Positions 36,431 to 44,798 are shown, counted from the first letter of the stretch. The stretch: 64,000 nt of DNA from Bacillus sp. ISL-18 (GCF_018613415.1 NZ_JAGGQG010000013.1:1-64000); one strand, 5' to 3'. The notes: a model not told the origin generated them from the letters alone. Program-made: numbers and translations.

Positions 36431-36882
36431 TTGCGGCAACTGAGTTATTTGCGGATGAGCGGAATTAACTGGCGGATAAGGGGAGGCAACTTGCGGATGA
36501 GAGGAGCCAACTGGCGGATAAGGGGAGGCAACTTGCGGATGAGGTGTGTCAACTTGCAGATAGGGGGAGCCAACTGGCGGATAAAAAAATCTCACTGGCG
36601 CATGAGAGGAGCTAACTGGCGGATAAGAGGAAGTTAGTGGCGAAAGCCAAAATAACTGGCGGGTAAGACAATCTCACTGGCGCATGAGCAAAGCTAACTG
36701 GCGGATAAGAGGAAGTTAGTGGCGAAAGCCAAAATAACTTGCGGATAAAACAAACTCACTGGCGCATAAGCAGGGTTAACTGGCGGGTAAAAAAGGAAGT
36801 TAGTGGCGGATATGATAACTATACTGGAGAAAGCAAAATTTACTGGCAAACAAAACAAACATACTGGCGACTCGCAACCCAA
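36431..36882. repeat. Tandem repeat array, 21-bp period with an 82-bp higher-order unit
   Basis: The unit AACTGGCGGATAAGNGGAGNN recurs at 36446, 36467, 36488, 36509, 36530, 36551, 36572, 36593, 36614, 36635, 36654, 36675 and onward to about 36862. Spacing is 21 bases except for a few 19- or 23-base steps. Four units, one of them 19 bases, form an 82-base block that starts at 36593, 36675 and 36757. About 20 units are visible, conserved at the GGCGGATAAG core and decaying at the right edge. The frame at 36386-36637 is a by-product with a 7-residue period. The array fills the gap between the aceA terminator and the yueI promoter. Confidence 0.92.
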
Positions 36883-36897
36883 TATACATAATCATTT

Positions 36898-36926
36898 TTG
36901 GAACTGCACATTTTTTAGGGTATGAT
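36898..36926 (+). promoter_or_regulatory. Predicted promoter of yueI
   Basis: The -35 TTGGAA (36898-36903), a 17-base spacer and the -10 TATGAT (36921-36926) lie 40 bases before the TTG start. Confidence 0.65.
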
Positions 36927-36965
36927 CATACATAATAATAGCCTTTTAGATGGAGATGATACACT

Positions 36966-37397
36966 TTGGAAAGGAAAACCGTTGAAGATGTCCTGCAGCA
37001 AGGCATCTATGGGCCTCTAGAAACAAAACCAGAAGAACGGCGCAAATACCTAGGAACCTTACGTGAACGAATCATTGTGGCACTAACGAAAAACCAAGTT
37101 GCAGAAACAAACATCTATCCTCAAGTAGAACAATCAATGAAGGAGTATCCACAGGCCCAGCTATTACTAAACGGAAACATGGCCTATGAAGAGCTATCTA
37201 AATATGTAAAACTAGCGGCAAAAAATAAACTCGAACATAAGATAGTGACCAACAAAGAACATGACACAGACATCGGATTGGTATTAGCCATGAGCACAGC
37301 AATCGACAAAAAAGAAATTTTAGTTACCCCAAAAGTCCAGATGTCAGCCCAGCTTCCACAGAAAAAAGGTCTATTCGCTAAATTATTCAAACGGTAA
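36966..37397 (+). CDS. yueI: YueI family protein (DUF1694)
   Basis: 143 residues, soluble, related to B. subtilis YueI. The start is TTG, with GGAG about ten bases upstream. The N-terminal QGIYGPLETKPEERRKYLGTLRER pattern, split here only by wording, is typical of the family. The C terminus is basic (LFAKLFKR). The function is unknown. In B. subtilis yueI is next to the NAD salvage genes yueJ and yueK; here those homologues (pncA, pncB) are 13.6 kb away. Confidence 0.85.
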   Translation: MERKTVEDVLQQGIYGPLETKPEERRKYLGTLRERIIVALTKNQVAETNIYPQVEQSMKEYPQAQLLLNGNMAYEELSKYVKLAAKNKLEHKIVTNKEHDTDIGLVLAMSTAIDKKEILVTPKVQMSAQLPQKKGLFAKLFKR

Positions 37398-37426
37398 CAA
37401 GCAAAGTGCCAACCGAATAAGACCAA

Positions 37427-37455
37427 AAAACGGGGAGCTTCATGCTCCCCGTTTT
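37427..37455. terminator. Bidirectional terminator between yueI and the OsmC gene
   Basis: AAAACGGGGAGC pairs perfectly with GCTCCCCGTTTT around TTCAT. The A and T flanks serve both strands, and the two genes converge on it. Confidence 0.9.
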
Positions 37456-37906
37456 ATTCAGCAGCCACCTCTACAGCAGCTTGCAATTCCAACCCCACAT
37501 TTCCTTGAATCGCGCGGCTGATCATGCACGAACCCTCGGCTTTACGGGCAAGCTTCTCCCCTAATGCCACGTCTTTTTCCGTTGCACCCCGCTTCAAAAC
37601 TAAACGAGGGCGATGGATAATTTTTTTATACGTGAAAACGCCGCTCGTCACATCAACAACGGCCTCCGATTCCATTGTTAATGAAACCTTTTCCAGGCCA
37701 GAGCGCTCCAGCATCGCTGCAAGCGTAATAATATAACAGGTTGCTGCCGCTCCGAGCAGCATTTCGTCCGGATTTGTGCCAACGCCAGGCCCGTCCATTT
37801 CCGGAGGGATCGATATTTTTGTTTTTAAGTTACCCGCCTCGATATCGCCTACGTCATTACGCAAGCCTGGCCAGCTTGCTTTTAAGTGAAAATGATGTTC
37901 TGCCAT
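37454..37906 (-). CDS. OsmC family protein
   Basis: 150 residues from the ATG at 37906 (MAEHHFHLKASW). GGAGG lies eight bases upstream, so the TTG at 37921 is not used. The OsmC core includes TNPDEMLLGAAATCYIITL, with the first peroxidatic cysteine, and AEGSCMISRAI, with the second. These are the two conserved cysteines of organic-hydroperoxide or redox-type OsmC proteins. The physiological substrate is unknown. Confidence 0.88.
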   Translation of the reverse strand: MAEHHFHLKASWPGLRNDVGDIEAGNLKTKISIPPEMDGPGVGTNPDEMLLGAAATCYIITLAAMLERSGLEKVSLTMESEAVVDVTSGVFTYKKIIHRPRLVLKRGATEKDVALGEKLARKAEGSCMISRAIQGNVGLELQAAVEVAAE

Positions 37907-37996
37907 GATAATTTCCTCCAATTTTTAATTTTTCCACACAATTTTGGACAACTATGATAAGGTATTATTTGATACTTTAAAAATGGAGCAGTGATA

Positions 37997-38482
37997 ATGA
38001 AGCTGATTTTTAAACTAATCTTGATCCTTATCCTTTGTGTATATATTGCCATTCTTTCAAAATTAATCCTGTTTAAATATATCCCGTTATCGCAGATAAT
38101 TGAACACTTTAACTTTACATATGATGGTTACCACTGGCGTGACAATAACTTCGTTCCCTTCAAAACCATTCATTTCTACCTGTATTTAGCCGATATTAAT
38201 TTAAATATCCGAATTGAGAATTTAGTAGGAAATGTCATCGGCTTTGCTCCATTTGGGTTTATTTTACCATTACTTTCAAAAGGGTTCCAAAAACTTAGCA
38301 AGGTTACCATTGCCACCTTTTTATTGAGCTTAACGTTCGAACTTATCCAACTAGTATTTGAATTTGGCAGTTTTGATGTCGATGATCTCATCCTAAATAC
38401 GTTTGGGGGTATCCTAGGTTATATCCCTATTAAAATTATTCAGATGACGACCGTAAATCGGCCTCAAAATAAAAACACCTAA
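37997..38482 (+). CDS. VanZ-like membrane protein
   Basis: 161 residues from ATG 37997 (GGAG nine bases upstream). About four membrane segments are visible. The region LVGNVIGFAPFGFILPLL and the later SFELxQ-like FELIQLVFEFGSFDVDDLILNTFGG are the VanZ family hallmarks. VanZ itself gives low-level teicoplanin resistance. Most chromosomal members have unknown roles, so resistance is not claimed. The stop lies within the terminator stem. Confidence 0.88.
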   Translation: MKLIFKLILILILCVYIAILSKLILFKYIPLSQIIEHFNFTYDGYHWRDNNFVPFKTIHFYLYLADINLNIRIENLVGNVIGFAPFGFILPLLSKGFQKLSKVTIATFLLSLTFELIQLVFEFGSFDVDDLILNTFGGILGYIPIKIIQMTTVNRPQNKNT

Positions 38483-38516
38483 TGAATCTTTAAAAAGATC
38501 CACTGGGTGTTTTTTC
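38471..38516. terminator. Bidirectional terminator between vanZ-like and lysozyme-like genes
   Basis: AAAAACACC at 38471 pairs with GGGTGTTTTTT at 38505-38515. An inner ATCTTT/AAAGAT hairpin is present. Both flanking genes point into it. Confidence 0.75.
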
Positions 38517-39149
38517 ACTGTTCGTCACTGGAACCGTATCAACAAGTAACTGGATGTTTTTGGATACCTTTGTACTGTAGCTGAAATCACCATAGCAATA
38601 GGGATAACGGAAATTATTCTTGTCTCCGCCGCAATTATAGAGGGTTGGTTTTTGTTTTACTTGAAGGAGGGAAAATTCCTTCGCCAGTTCCTCACTATGT
38701 TTACCGCCGTGCTGTGCCACGTAGTCAATATAGCCTGCCCCCATATTGTAGGCCTGGATAATCGTTGGAAAGTCTACCTTTTGTTGCGTTCCATAAGCCA
38801 AAACACGTTGAAAATGTTTGACCCCGACCTGAATACTTTGTTTAGGGTCAGTAATCGTATTTTTCGAAAGCCCTGCTGACTCCGAGGCTTGCATGGGGTC
38901 TCCGCCAAGTCCGTGGCTTTCTTGCTGCATCAGGGCAATGACTACAGGCGTATGTTCCTCAAGATGGTATTTTGCTAATTCATCTTGGATATAAGGCATA
39001 TATTTTTTGACTGCCGCAAAGGAATCGGTTTTGACGAGCGGTGGGGAACTTTGTTGTTGAAAATAACTCTGAAACCATGCCAATCCGCAAAAAAGCAAAA
39101 ACAGCACGAGGAAGGTTTTCCGTTTCTTCCGTATTCTTCTTTTCTTCAT
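38490..39149 (-). CDS. Lysozyme-like transglycosylase family protein (YocA-like)
   Basis: 219 residues. A very basic N terminus (KKRRIRKKRK) precedes one membrane segment (about residues 12-27), giving a membrane-anchored or secreted protein. The outer domain fits the bacteriophage T4 lysozyme/Slt-like family PF13702. The presumed catalytic glutamate lies in ALMQQESHG near residue 75, and QAYNMGAGYIDYV follows. It probably cleaves peptidoglycan glycan strands. Start ATG at 39149 with GGGAGAG upstream. Confidence 0.85.
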   Translation of the reverse strand: MKKRRIRKKRKTFLVLFLLFCGLAWFQSYFQQQSSPPLVKTDSFAAVKKYMPYIQDELAKYHLEEHTPVVIALMQQESHGLGGDPMQASESAGLSKNTITDPKQSIQVGVKHFQRVLAYGTQQKVDFPTIIQAYNMGAGYIDYVAQHGGKHSEELAKEFSLLQVKQKPTLYNCGGDKNNFRYPYCYGDFSYSTKVSKNIQLLVDTVPVTNSEKTPSGSF

Positions 39150-39284
39150 TCACGTACTCTCCCAAATTCTTTTCTTCTGTAAATATTATAAATGACGGAT
39201 CTACTAACTGTCAGGTTTCCTATTTAAAATGCTATTTTTTTAATCTAAAACTCTTTCTGTTTGTTAATACTGAAGAAGGAATCA

Positions 39285-39314
39285 TTGCGGTAACGCAGAA
39301 AAGTCTGGTATTAT
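39285..39314 (+). promoter_or_regulatory. Possible gatCAB promoter
   Basis: TTGCGG (39285-39290), an 18-base spacer and TATTAT (39309-39314) precede gatC by 37 bases. Confidence 0.45.
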
Positions 39315-39351
39315 CAATTATAAAATAACATGGAGAATGGGGGTCAAAATG

Positions 39352-39645
39352 ATGTCACGAATTTCAACGGACCAAGTAAAACACGTTGCTAACTTGGCGC
39401 GATTAGCCATTACGGAAGAAGAAGTCGAAAAATTTACAAAACAACTCGACGCGATTATTACGTTTGCTGAACAGTTAAATGAATTGGATACGGAAAATGT
39501 GAAACCTACATACCATGTCCTTGATATGAAAAATGTATTGCGCGAAGACATTCCACAAAAAGGGCTGCCGCGTGAAGAGGTACTCAAAAATGCACCTGAG
39601 CATGAAAACGGGCAAATTAGAGTACCATCGATTTTGGGAGAGTAG
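39352..39645 (+). CDS. gatC: Glutamyl/aspartyl-tRNA amidotransferase subunit C
   Basis: Small subunit of GatCAB, which converts Glu-tRNA(Gln) to Gln-tRNA(Gln) in organisms lacking glutaminyl-tRNA synthetase. 97 residues beginning MSRISTDQVKHVANLARLAI. ATG 39352 has GGGGG eight bases upstream; in-frame ATGs at 39337 and 39349 are less well placed. The C-terminal RVPSILGE matches the family. Confidence 0.95.
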   Translation: MSRISTDQVKHVANLARLAITEEEVEKFTKQLDAIITFAEQLNELDTENVKPTYHVLDMKNVLREDIPQKGLPREEVLKNAPEHENGQIRVPSILGE

Positions 39646-39657
39646 GGAGTGAAAACA

Positions 39658-41115
39658 TTGAGTTTATTTGATTATAAAGTTTCAGACCTTCATGAATTAA
39701 TACATAAGAAGGAAGTAACCGTATCAGACCTTGTAGAAGAATCATATAAACAAATCGGTAAGGTCGAGGACAAGGTCAAGGCCTTTTTAACCTTGGATGA
39801 AGAAAGAGCCCGGGCAGCTGCAAAAGCACAAGATGAAAAGTTGAACGCTGGGGATTCAAGAGGATTGTTGTTCGGAATGCCGATTGGTGTCAAAGATAAT
39901 ATTGTTACCCAAGGATTACGGACAACTTGTGCGAGTAAAATCCTAGAAAACTTTGACCCAATTTATGACGCTACTGTTGTAAAAAAACTGCAGCAGGCCG
40001 AAACAATCACGATTGGAAAGTTAAATATGGACGAGTTTGCAATGGGATCTTCCAATGAAAATTCCCATTACCAAAAAACACGCAATCCATGGAACCTAGA
40101 AAGAGTACCAGGCGGTTCTTCAGGCGGTTCCGCAGCTTCAGTAGCTTCGGGCGAAGTACTATTCTCTTTAGGATCTGATACCGGCGGTTCGATCCGGCAG
40201 CCGGCGTCTTTTTGTGGCGTCGTTGGAATGAAGCCAACATACGGCCGTGTATCTCGTTTTGGTCTTGTGGCCTTTGCTTCATCGCTTGACCAAATCGGAC
40301 CGATTACAAGAACCGTTGAGGACAACGCGTATCTATTACAAGCCATTTCTGGTCTAGATCCGATGGATTCCACTTCCGCCAATGTGGACGTTCCTAACTT
40401 TGCAGCCTCATTAACAGGCGATATTAAGGGCCTTAAAATTGCTGTACCAAAAGAATATTTAGGCGAAGGTGTGACAGAAGCTGTTCGCAAGTCTGTGATG
40501 GATTCTTTAAAGACCCTTGAAGGGCTTGGCGCTGTATGGGAAGAGGTTTCTCTGCCGCACTCCAAGTATGCACTGGCTGCTTACTATTTACTTTCCTCAT
40601 CAGAAGCGTCAGCTAACCTTGCTCGTTTTGATGGAGTGCGTTATGGCTATCGTACTCAAAATGCCGAAAGTTTAATTGAATTATATAAAAAGACACGTGC
40701 AGAAGGATTCGGTGATGAAGTAAAACGCCGGATTATGCTTGGTACGTTTGCACTTAGCTCTGGTTATTATGATGCGTATTATAAAAAAGCACAGCAGGTC
40801 CGGACGTTAATTAAGAAGGATTTTGAAGATGTTTTTGAAAAATATGATGTGATCGTCGGACCAACAACGCCAACACCTGCGTTTAAAATTGGGGAAAAAA
40901 TCGATGATCCGCTAACCATGTATATCAATGATATTTTAACGATTCCAGTTAACCTTGCAGGTGTACCGGGAATCTCAATTCCTTGCGGCTTTGATGCAGG
41001 TCTTCCGCTTGGATTGCAAATCATTGGTAAGCATTTTGATGAAGCAACGATTTATCGTGTTGCCCATGCGTTTGAACAGGCGACAGACTTTCATAAACAA
41101 AAGCCGGAATTGTAG
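39658..41115 (+). CDS. gatA: Glutamyl/aspartyl-tRNA amidotransferase subunit A
   Basis: Glutaminase subunit of GatCAB. 485 residues from TTG 39658, eight bases after GGGAG. It begins MSLFDYKVSDL, like B. subtilis GatA; GTG 39649 is an alternative. The Ser-cisSer-Lys amidase triad is visible, with lysine in IGVKDN (about residue 79), GGSSGGSAA, and the nucleophile region GSDTGGSIRQPA. It is 12 bases after gatC. Confidence 0.96.
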   Translation: MSLFDYKVSDLHELIHKKEVTVSDLVEESYKQIGKVEDKVKAFLTLDEERARAAAKAQDEKLNAGDSRGLLFGMPIGVKDNIVTQGLRTTCASKILENFDPIYDATVVKKLQQAETITIGKLNMDEFAMGSSNENSHYQKTRNPWNLERVPGGSSGGSAASVASGEVLFSLGSDTGGSIRQPASFCGVVGMKPTYGRVSRFGLVAFASSLDQIGPITRTVEDNAYLLQAISGLDPMDSTSANVDVPNFAASLTGDIKGLKIAVPKEYLGEGVTEAVRKSVMDSLKTLEGLGAVWEEVSLPHSKYALAAYYLLSSSEASANLARFDGVRYGYRTQNAESLIELYKKTRAEGFGDEVKRRIMLGTFALSSGYYDAYYKKAQQVRTLIKKDFEDVFEKYDVIVGPTTPTPAFKIGEKIDDPLTMYINDILTIPVNLAGVPGISIPCGFDAGLPLGLQIIGKHFDEATIYRVAHAFEQATDFHKQKPEL

Positions 41116-41127
41116 GGGGTGGAAATG

Positions 41128-42555
41128 ATGGAATTTGAAACAGTGATTGGACTTGAGGTCCATGTTGAGTTAAAAACAGAATCGAAAATCTTTTCAGCGA
41201 GCCCAAACCATTTTGGTGCGGAGCCGAATACTAATACAAGTGTAATCGACCTTGGCTATCCAGGCGTATTGCCTGTCTTGAATAAAAAGGCAGTTGACTT
41301 TGGAATGAAGGCAGCAATGGCCCTAAATTGTCAGGTTGCTACACATACAAAATTTGACCGGAAGAATTACTTTTATCCGGACAATCCGAAGGCTTATCAA
41401 ATCTCACAATTTGACCAGCCGATTGGCGAGCATGGCTGGATTGAAATTGAAGTAAACGGCTATACGAAAAAGATCGGAATTACCAGGATTCATTTAGAGG
41501 AAGATGCCGGTAAACTGAACCATGAAAAAGGATATTCTTTATGCGATTACAACCGTCAAGGCACGCCGCTTGTTGAAATCGTTTCTGAGCCGGATATCCG
41601 TACGCCGGATGAAGCGTATGCTTATCTTGAAAAATTAAAGTCCATCATCCAGTATACAGGCGTTTCTGATTGTAAAATGGAAGAGGGTTCGCTTCGCTGC
41701 GATGCTAATATTTCGATTCGTCCCGTCGGGCAGGAAGAGTTCGGAACGAAAACGGAATTAAAGAATTTGAACTCATTCAATTTTGTTCGTAAGGGCCTTG
41801 AATATGAAGAAAAACGCCAGCGCGAAGTAGTATCCTCAGGCGGGACGATTGATCAGGAAACACGCCGCTTTGATGAGGCAACCGGGACTACTATTTTAAT
41901 GAGGGTAAAAGAAGGTTCAGATGACTATCGTTACTTCCCTGAGCCAGATTTACTTGACTTATTTATAGATGAGGATTGGAAAGCACGCATTCGTGCCGAA
42001 ATTCCAGAGCTCCCAGACCAACGCCAAAAACGTTATGTCGAAGAGCTTGGTTTACCGGTTTATGATGCCAAAGTATTGACGGTAACAAAAGAAATGGCTG
42101 ATTTCTTTGAAGCAACGGTTAAAGATGGTGCTGATTCGAAGCTTGCTTCGAACTGGATCATGGGCGATGTTTCTGCTTACTTAAATGCAGAAGGTAAGGA
42201 ACTCGATCAGGTTGCCTTAACACCTGAAGGTCTAGCCAGCATGATTAAGCTTATTGAAAATGGAACGATTTCTTCTAAGATTGCGAAAACTGTTTTTAAA
42301 GAGTTAATTGAGCAGGGCGGAGATGCTGAGCAAATCGTAAAGGATAAAGGACTTGTGCAAATTTCTGATGAAGGCACACTTCTGAAGATTATTGCTGAGG
42401 TACTTGATGCCAATCCGAAATCGGTGGAAGATTTCAAGGATGGCAAAAATAAAGCCGTTGGATTCCTTGTTGGTCAGCTGATGAAAGCTACAAAGGGACA
42501 GGCTAACCCGCAATTGGTTAATAAATTGTTGCAGCAGGAATTGCAGAAACGTTAA
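41128..42555 (+). CDS. gatB: Glutamyl/aspartyl-tRNA amidotransferase subunit B
   Basis: tRNA-binding kinase subunit of GatCAB. 475 residues from ATG 41128, eight bases after AGGGGG; ATG 41125 is also possible. The family signature LHLEEDAGKL-type segment (HLEEDAGKLNHE), DRKNYFYPDNPKAYQ, and a C-terminal GatB/YqeY helical domain are present. It is the last gene of the operon, followed by two hairpins. Confidence 0.96.
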   Translation: MEFETVIGLEVHVELKTESKIFSASPNHFGAEPNTNTSVIDLGYPGVLPVLNKKAVDFGMKAAMALNCQVATHTKFDRKNYFYPDNPKAYQISQFDQPIGEHGWIEIEVNGYTKKIGITRIHLEEDAGKLNHEKGYSLCDYNRQGTPLVEIVSEPDIRTPDEAYAYLEKLKSIIQYTGVSDCKMEEGSLRCDANISIRPVGQEEFGTKTELKNLNSFNFVRKGLEYEEKRQREVVSSGGTIDQETRRFDEATGTTILMRVKEGSDDYRYFPEPDLLDLFIDEDWKARIRAEIPELPDQRQKRYVEELGLPVYDAKVLTVTKEMADFFEATVKDGADSKLASNWIMGDVSAYLNAEGKELDQVALTPEGLASMIKLIENGTISSKIAKTVFKELIEQGGDAEQIVKDKGLVQISDEGTLLKIIAEVLDANPKSVEDFKDGKNKAVGFLVGQLMKATKGQANPQLVNKLLQQELQKR

Positions 42556-42561
42556 AGGAAG

Positions 42562-42591
42562 GCTGGCAGATTTCATTCTGCCAGCTTTTTT
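42562..42591 (+). terminator. Terminator of gatCAB
   Basis: A perfect GCTGGCAGA/TCTGCCAGC stem with a 6-nt loop, then TTTTTT. Confidence 0.92.
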
Positions 42592-42599
42592 ACATATGG

Positions 42600-42648
42600 G
42601 AATGTCGAAACAAGTCTCGACATTCTTTTCCCGGGAAATTGGGAAAAG
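42600..42648 (+). other. Two further overlapping hairpins after gatB
   Basis: GAATGTCGA (42600-42608) pairs with TCGACATTC (42617-42625) and runs into TTTT, a second terminator-like hairpin. CTTTTCCC (42625-42632) also pairs with GGGAAAAG (42641-42648), sharing its first base with the previous stem. The stacking just before a palindrome array is unusual. Confidence 0.6.
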
Positions 42649-42678
42649 TCATTTGTTTTTAAGGGGTTACTGCCTTTT

Positions 42679-42970
42679 TAATCAATCGTTTGGTTGATAA
42701 GGAATGTTGGGGGATTGTGTCGATGGGTGTCATAGGTACTTGTTTTCGGCATTATTTTCAGTCTGAAGGGCCCATACTAAAACTAAAAAAGCACTTGAAC
42801 CAAAGGCCTGTAAGGACTTAGCCTAATTTAATTAAACGTTTGAATAGTTTCTATATTTCTACAAGATTTATCTGGATATAACGAAAAAATCTAAGGTTAT
42901 CAAGGTTTGTAAGGAATTTAATTAAACGTTTGTTTAGTTATAAAAAGGATTTAATCAAACGTTTGATTAG
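42679..42970. promoter_or_regulatory. Array of four related palindromes, operator-like
   Basis: The consensus TTTAATYAAWCGTTTGNWTRR occurs with centres near 42690, 42837, 42927 and 42960. The last copy is a perfect 18-bp palindrome, TAATCAAACGTTTGATTA (42952-42969). Size and symmetry resemble TetR-family operators. No regulator gene is adjacent, and the flanking genes (gatB upstream, the VOC gene convergent) are not obvious targets. No other certain feature fills 42649-42989. Confidence 0.65.
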
Positions 42971-42989
42971 TTTTTATGTTGGAATAAAG

Positions 42990-43020
42990 AAAACGAGGAT
43001 GTTTGTCCATCCTCGTTTTT
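42990..43020. terminator. Bidirectional terminator at the VOC gene end
   Basis: AAAACGAGGAT pairs with ATCCTCGTTTT around GTTTGTCC, followed by T on the plus strand and A-rich sequence on the other side. It ends the minus-strand VOC gene. Confidence 0.85.
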
Positions 43021-43450
43021 AAAAGGAAATCATTGCTCCCCGTTCGTCAAAGACAGAACTGGGATTCCAGGCCACTTCCCAAAGATTTTTTTCAGGATTT
43101 GCAAAGTAAGCCGTTCGTCCACCCCAGAATGCGTTACTAGGCTCTCTTAGAATGACACCGCCAGCTGCCCGGATTATTTCGATAGTTGAATCTACTTTTT
43201 CTGACTTTTCTACATTTATAGCAAATGTCACAGGGTGAAAGGTTTCTGGAGCTTTTGGCAGCTCAACGCCAGCGTCATTTGCCAGTTCAGCTATCGGAAA
43301 AAGGGTAAGCAGGACGCCTGCCGTTTTAAAGACAGCATAAGTATCGGAGCTGTTCTCAGTTTCCTCCCATCCCAAGGCTTTGTAAAAAGCACGAAGAGCC
43401 GGTAAGTCGTATGCACCGATTGTTAGTAAACTAACTCGTTGTGGGACCAT
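43019..43450 (-). CDS. VOC (glyoxalase/bleomycin-resistance) family protein
   Basis: 143 residues with the paired beta-alpha-beta-beta-beta modules of the vicinal oxygen chelate fold. The N-terminal segment LTIGAYDLPALRAFYKALGWE and the C-terminal AYFANPEKNLWEVAWNP are typical. The metal-binding positions appear incomplete, so the substrate is not predicted. GGAGG is eight bases before the ATG at 43450. Confidence 0.85.
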   Translation of the reverse strand: MVPQRVSLLTIGAYDLPALRAFYKALGWEETENSSDTYAVFKTAGVLLTLFPIAELANDAGVELPKAPETFHPVTFAINVEKSEKVDSTIEIIRAAGGVILREPSNAFWGGRTAYFANPEKNLWEVAWNPSSVFDERGAMISF

Positions 43451-43660
43451 CGTTCATTCCTCCATAGAATATTTGTTAGTATTACTGTTCTTCATAAGCC
43501 GCTAGACTCCTTCTTATTTGACCTAAATATCACTGTACAGTATGACCTAGGCCAGCCTAGGCTTAAGGAAAGAGCAGATAAGTCTTTTCTATAGTTTAAT
43601 AACGATCGAAAATGGTAAGATTTAGATATGGAGATAATGAGATGGATGCGAGGCTGAGCG

Positions 43661-44194
43661 ATGACTAATTATATTGCGCTGTTACGAGGAATTAATGTAG
43701 GCGGGCATCATAAAATGAAGATGGCAGACTTAAAAAACTTATTAGCATCGATGGGTTTACAAAATGTGAAGACGTATATTCAAAGTGGAAATGTCTTATT
43801 TGAATCAGAAGAAGAAGCAGAACAGCTTAGTCAGAAAATTGAGGACGAACTAAACCATACCTTTGGCTTTCCGGTTCCGGTGGTTTTAAGAACAGCCAAG
43901 GAATTTCAACAGATTATCAATGATTGCCCCTATTCATCGGATTCGTTACGTGAAGGGGAAAGTGTCCAAGTTGCTTTTTTAGGCGGGGAACCAAGCAGAG
44001 AGGGTATTGACCACATGTACACCTATAATAATGACCTAGAAGAGTGTAAAATTAAAGGCAAAGAAGTTTACTTTTACTTCCGAAAAAGTATCAGGGACTC
44101 AAAGCTTGCCACTCAGCTTCCCAAACTTCGTGTGCCGGCTACCGTTCGTAATTGGAAGACGGTCGTGAAGCTGGATGAAATGTTGAAATTATAA
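43661..44194 (+). CDS. DUF1697 domain protein
   Basis: 177 residues beginning MTNYIALLRGINVGGHHKMKM, the diagnostic start of the DUF1697 family. The TYIQSGNVLFES segment near residue 40 and the C-terminal RNWKTVVKL are also family features. The function is unknown. It is followed 22 bases later by a thioredoxin-like gene, probably in one transcript. Confidence 0.88.
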   Translation: MTNYIALLRGINVGGHHKMKMADLKNLLASMGLQNVKTYIQSGNVLFESEEEAEQLSQKIEDELNHTFGFPVPVVLRTAKEFQQIINDCPYSSDSLREGESVQVAFLGGEPSREGIDHMYTYNNDLEECKIKGKEVYFYFRKSIRDSKLATQLPKLRVPATVRNWKTVVKLDEMLKL

Positions 44195-44215
44195 TAAGAA
44201 GGAGTGGGAACGATT

Positions 44216-44767
44216 ATGAATTTAAATGAATGGTTTCAAAAAGGGATGACCGCTGAGGAGTACCTCAACTCAATGAAGCAAAATAAGGAAGAAATGTTGG
44301 TTATCTATGAGAAGTTTACCTTAACTAGCGTGGATCAAGCCAAACTAGGGGCATTAAGAGAGCAGCATTTAAGGGTTATGGCCTTAACAGAGGATTGGTG
44401 CGGTGATGCGCTGCTCAATAATCCGATTTTGATGAAGATAGCTGAAGCAGCGGGAATCGAACTTCGTTTTATCCTTCGTGACCAAAATCTCGAGCTAATG
44501 GACCAATACTTAACCAATGGCACATCCCGAGCGATTCCTATTTATATTTTTATAAATGAAGAAGGAAATGAAGTTGCAGTTTGGGGACCAAGGGCGGCTG
44601 AAATGCAGGCGCTTGTAATGGAGAGACGTGCGGACCTGCCTGACAAGGATGCACCTGATTTTCAGGAGAAGCAAATGGCGATGTATAAACAGCTCAGAGA
44701 ATCATATCTAAAGGACGCAGGAATTTGGCAAACCGTTGCGGACAGTATTATCTCTAAACTCATATAA
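44216..44767 (+). CDS. Thioredoxin-like family protein (PF14595 type)
   Basis: 183 residues from ATG 44216; the GTG at 44204 lies too close to the AAGGAG site. The thioredoxin-fold region reads LTEDWCGDALLN near residues 58-69. Only one cysteine of the usual CxxC is present (WCGDA), so disulfide reductase activity by the classical mechanism is unlikely. RAIPIYIFI supplies the cis-proline segment. The role is unknown. Confidence 0.8.
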   Translation: MNLNEWFQKGMTAEEYLNSMKQNKEEMLVIYEKFTLTSVDQAKLGALREQHLRVMALTEDWCGDALLNNPILMKIAEAAGIELRFILRDQNLELMDQYLTNGTSRAIPIYIFINEEGNEVAVWGPRAAEMQALVMERRADLPDKDAPDFQEKQMAMYKQLRESYLKDAGIWQTVADSIISKLI

Positions 44768-44798
44768 AAAAACGACAGGTCCCTGTCGTTTTTTTTTA
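44766..44798. terminator. Bidirectional terminator between thioredoxin-like and plsY
   Basis: CGACAGG/CCTGTCG with a 2-nt loop in a longer A7/T9-flanked palindrome. It serves both converging genes. Confidence 0.9.

Noticed and set aside
36386..36637. 83-codon frame with a 7-residue repeat (NWRIRGG-like)
   Set aside because: A by-product of the 21-bp tandem array, which is open because 21 is divisible by three; no start site, and a mirror frame exists on the other strand.
36446..36882. CRISPR array
   Set aside because: Units are directly adjacent with no unique spacers of constant length, and no cas genes are near.
37997..38482. Glycopeptide resistance gene
   Set aside because: The protein is VanZ-like only; no other van genes are present and chromosomal VanZ-like proteins are common.
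40068..40565. 165-codon minus-strand frame inside gatA
   Set aside because: Antisense shadow of the amidase core; no ribosome site.
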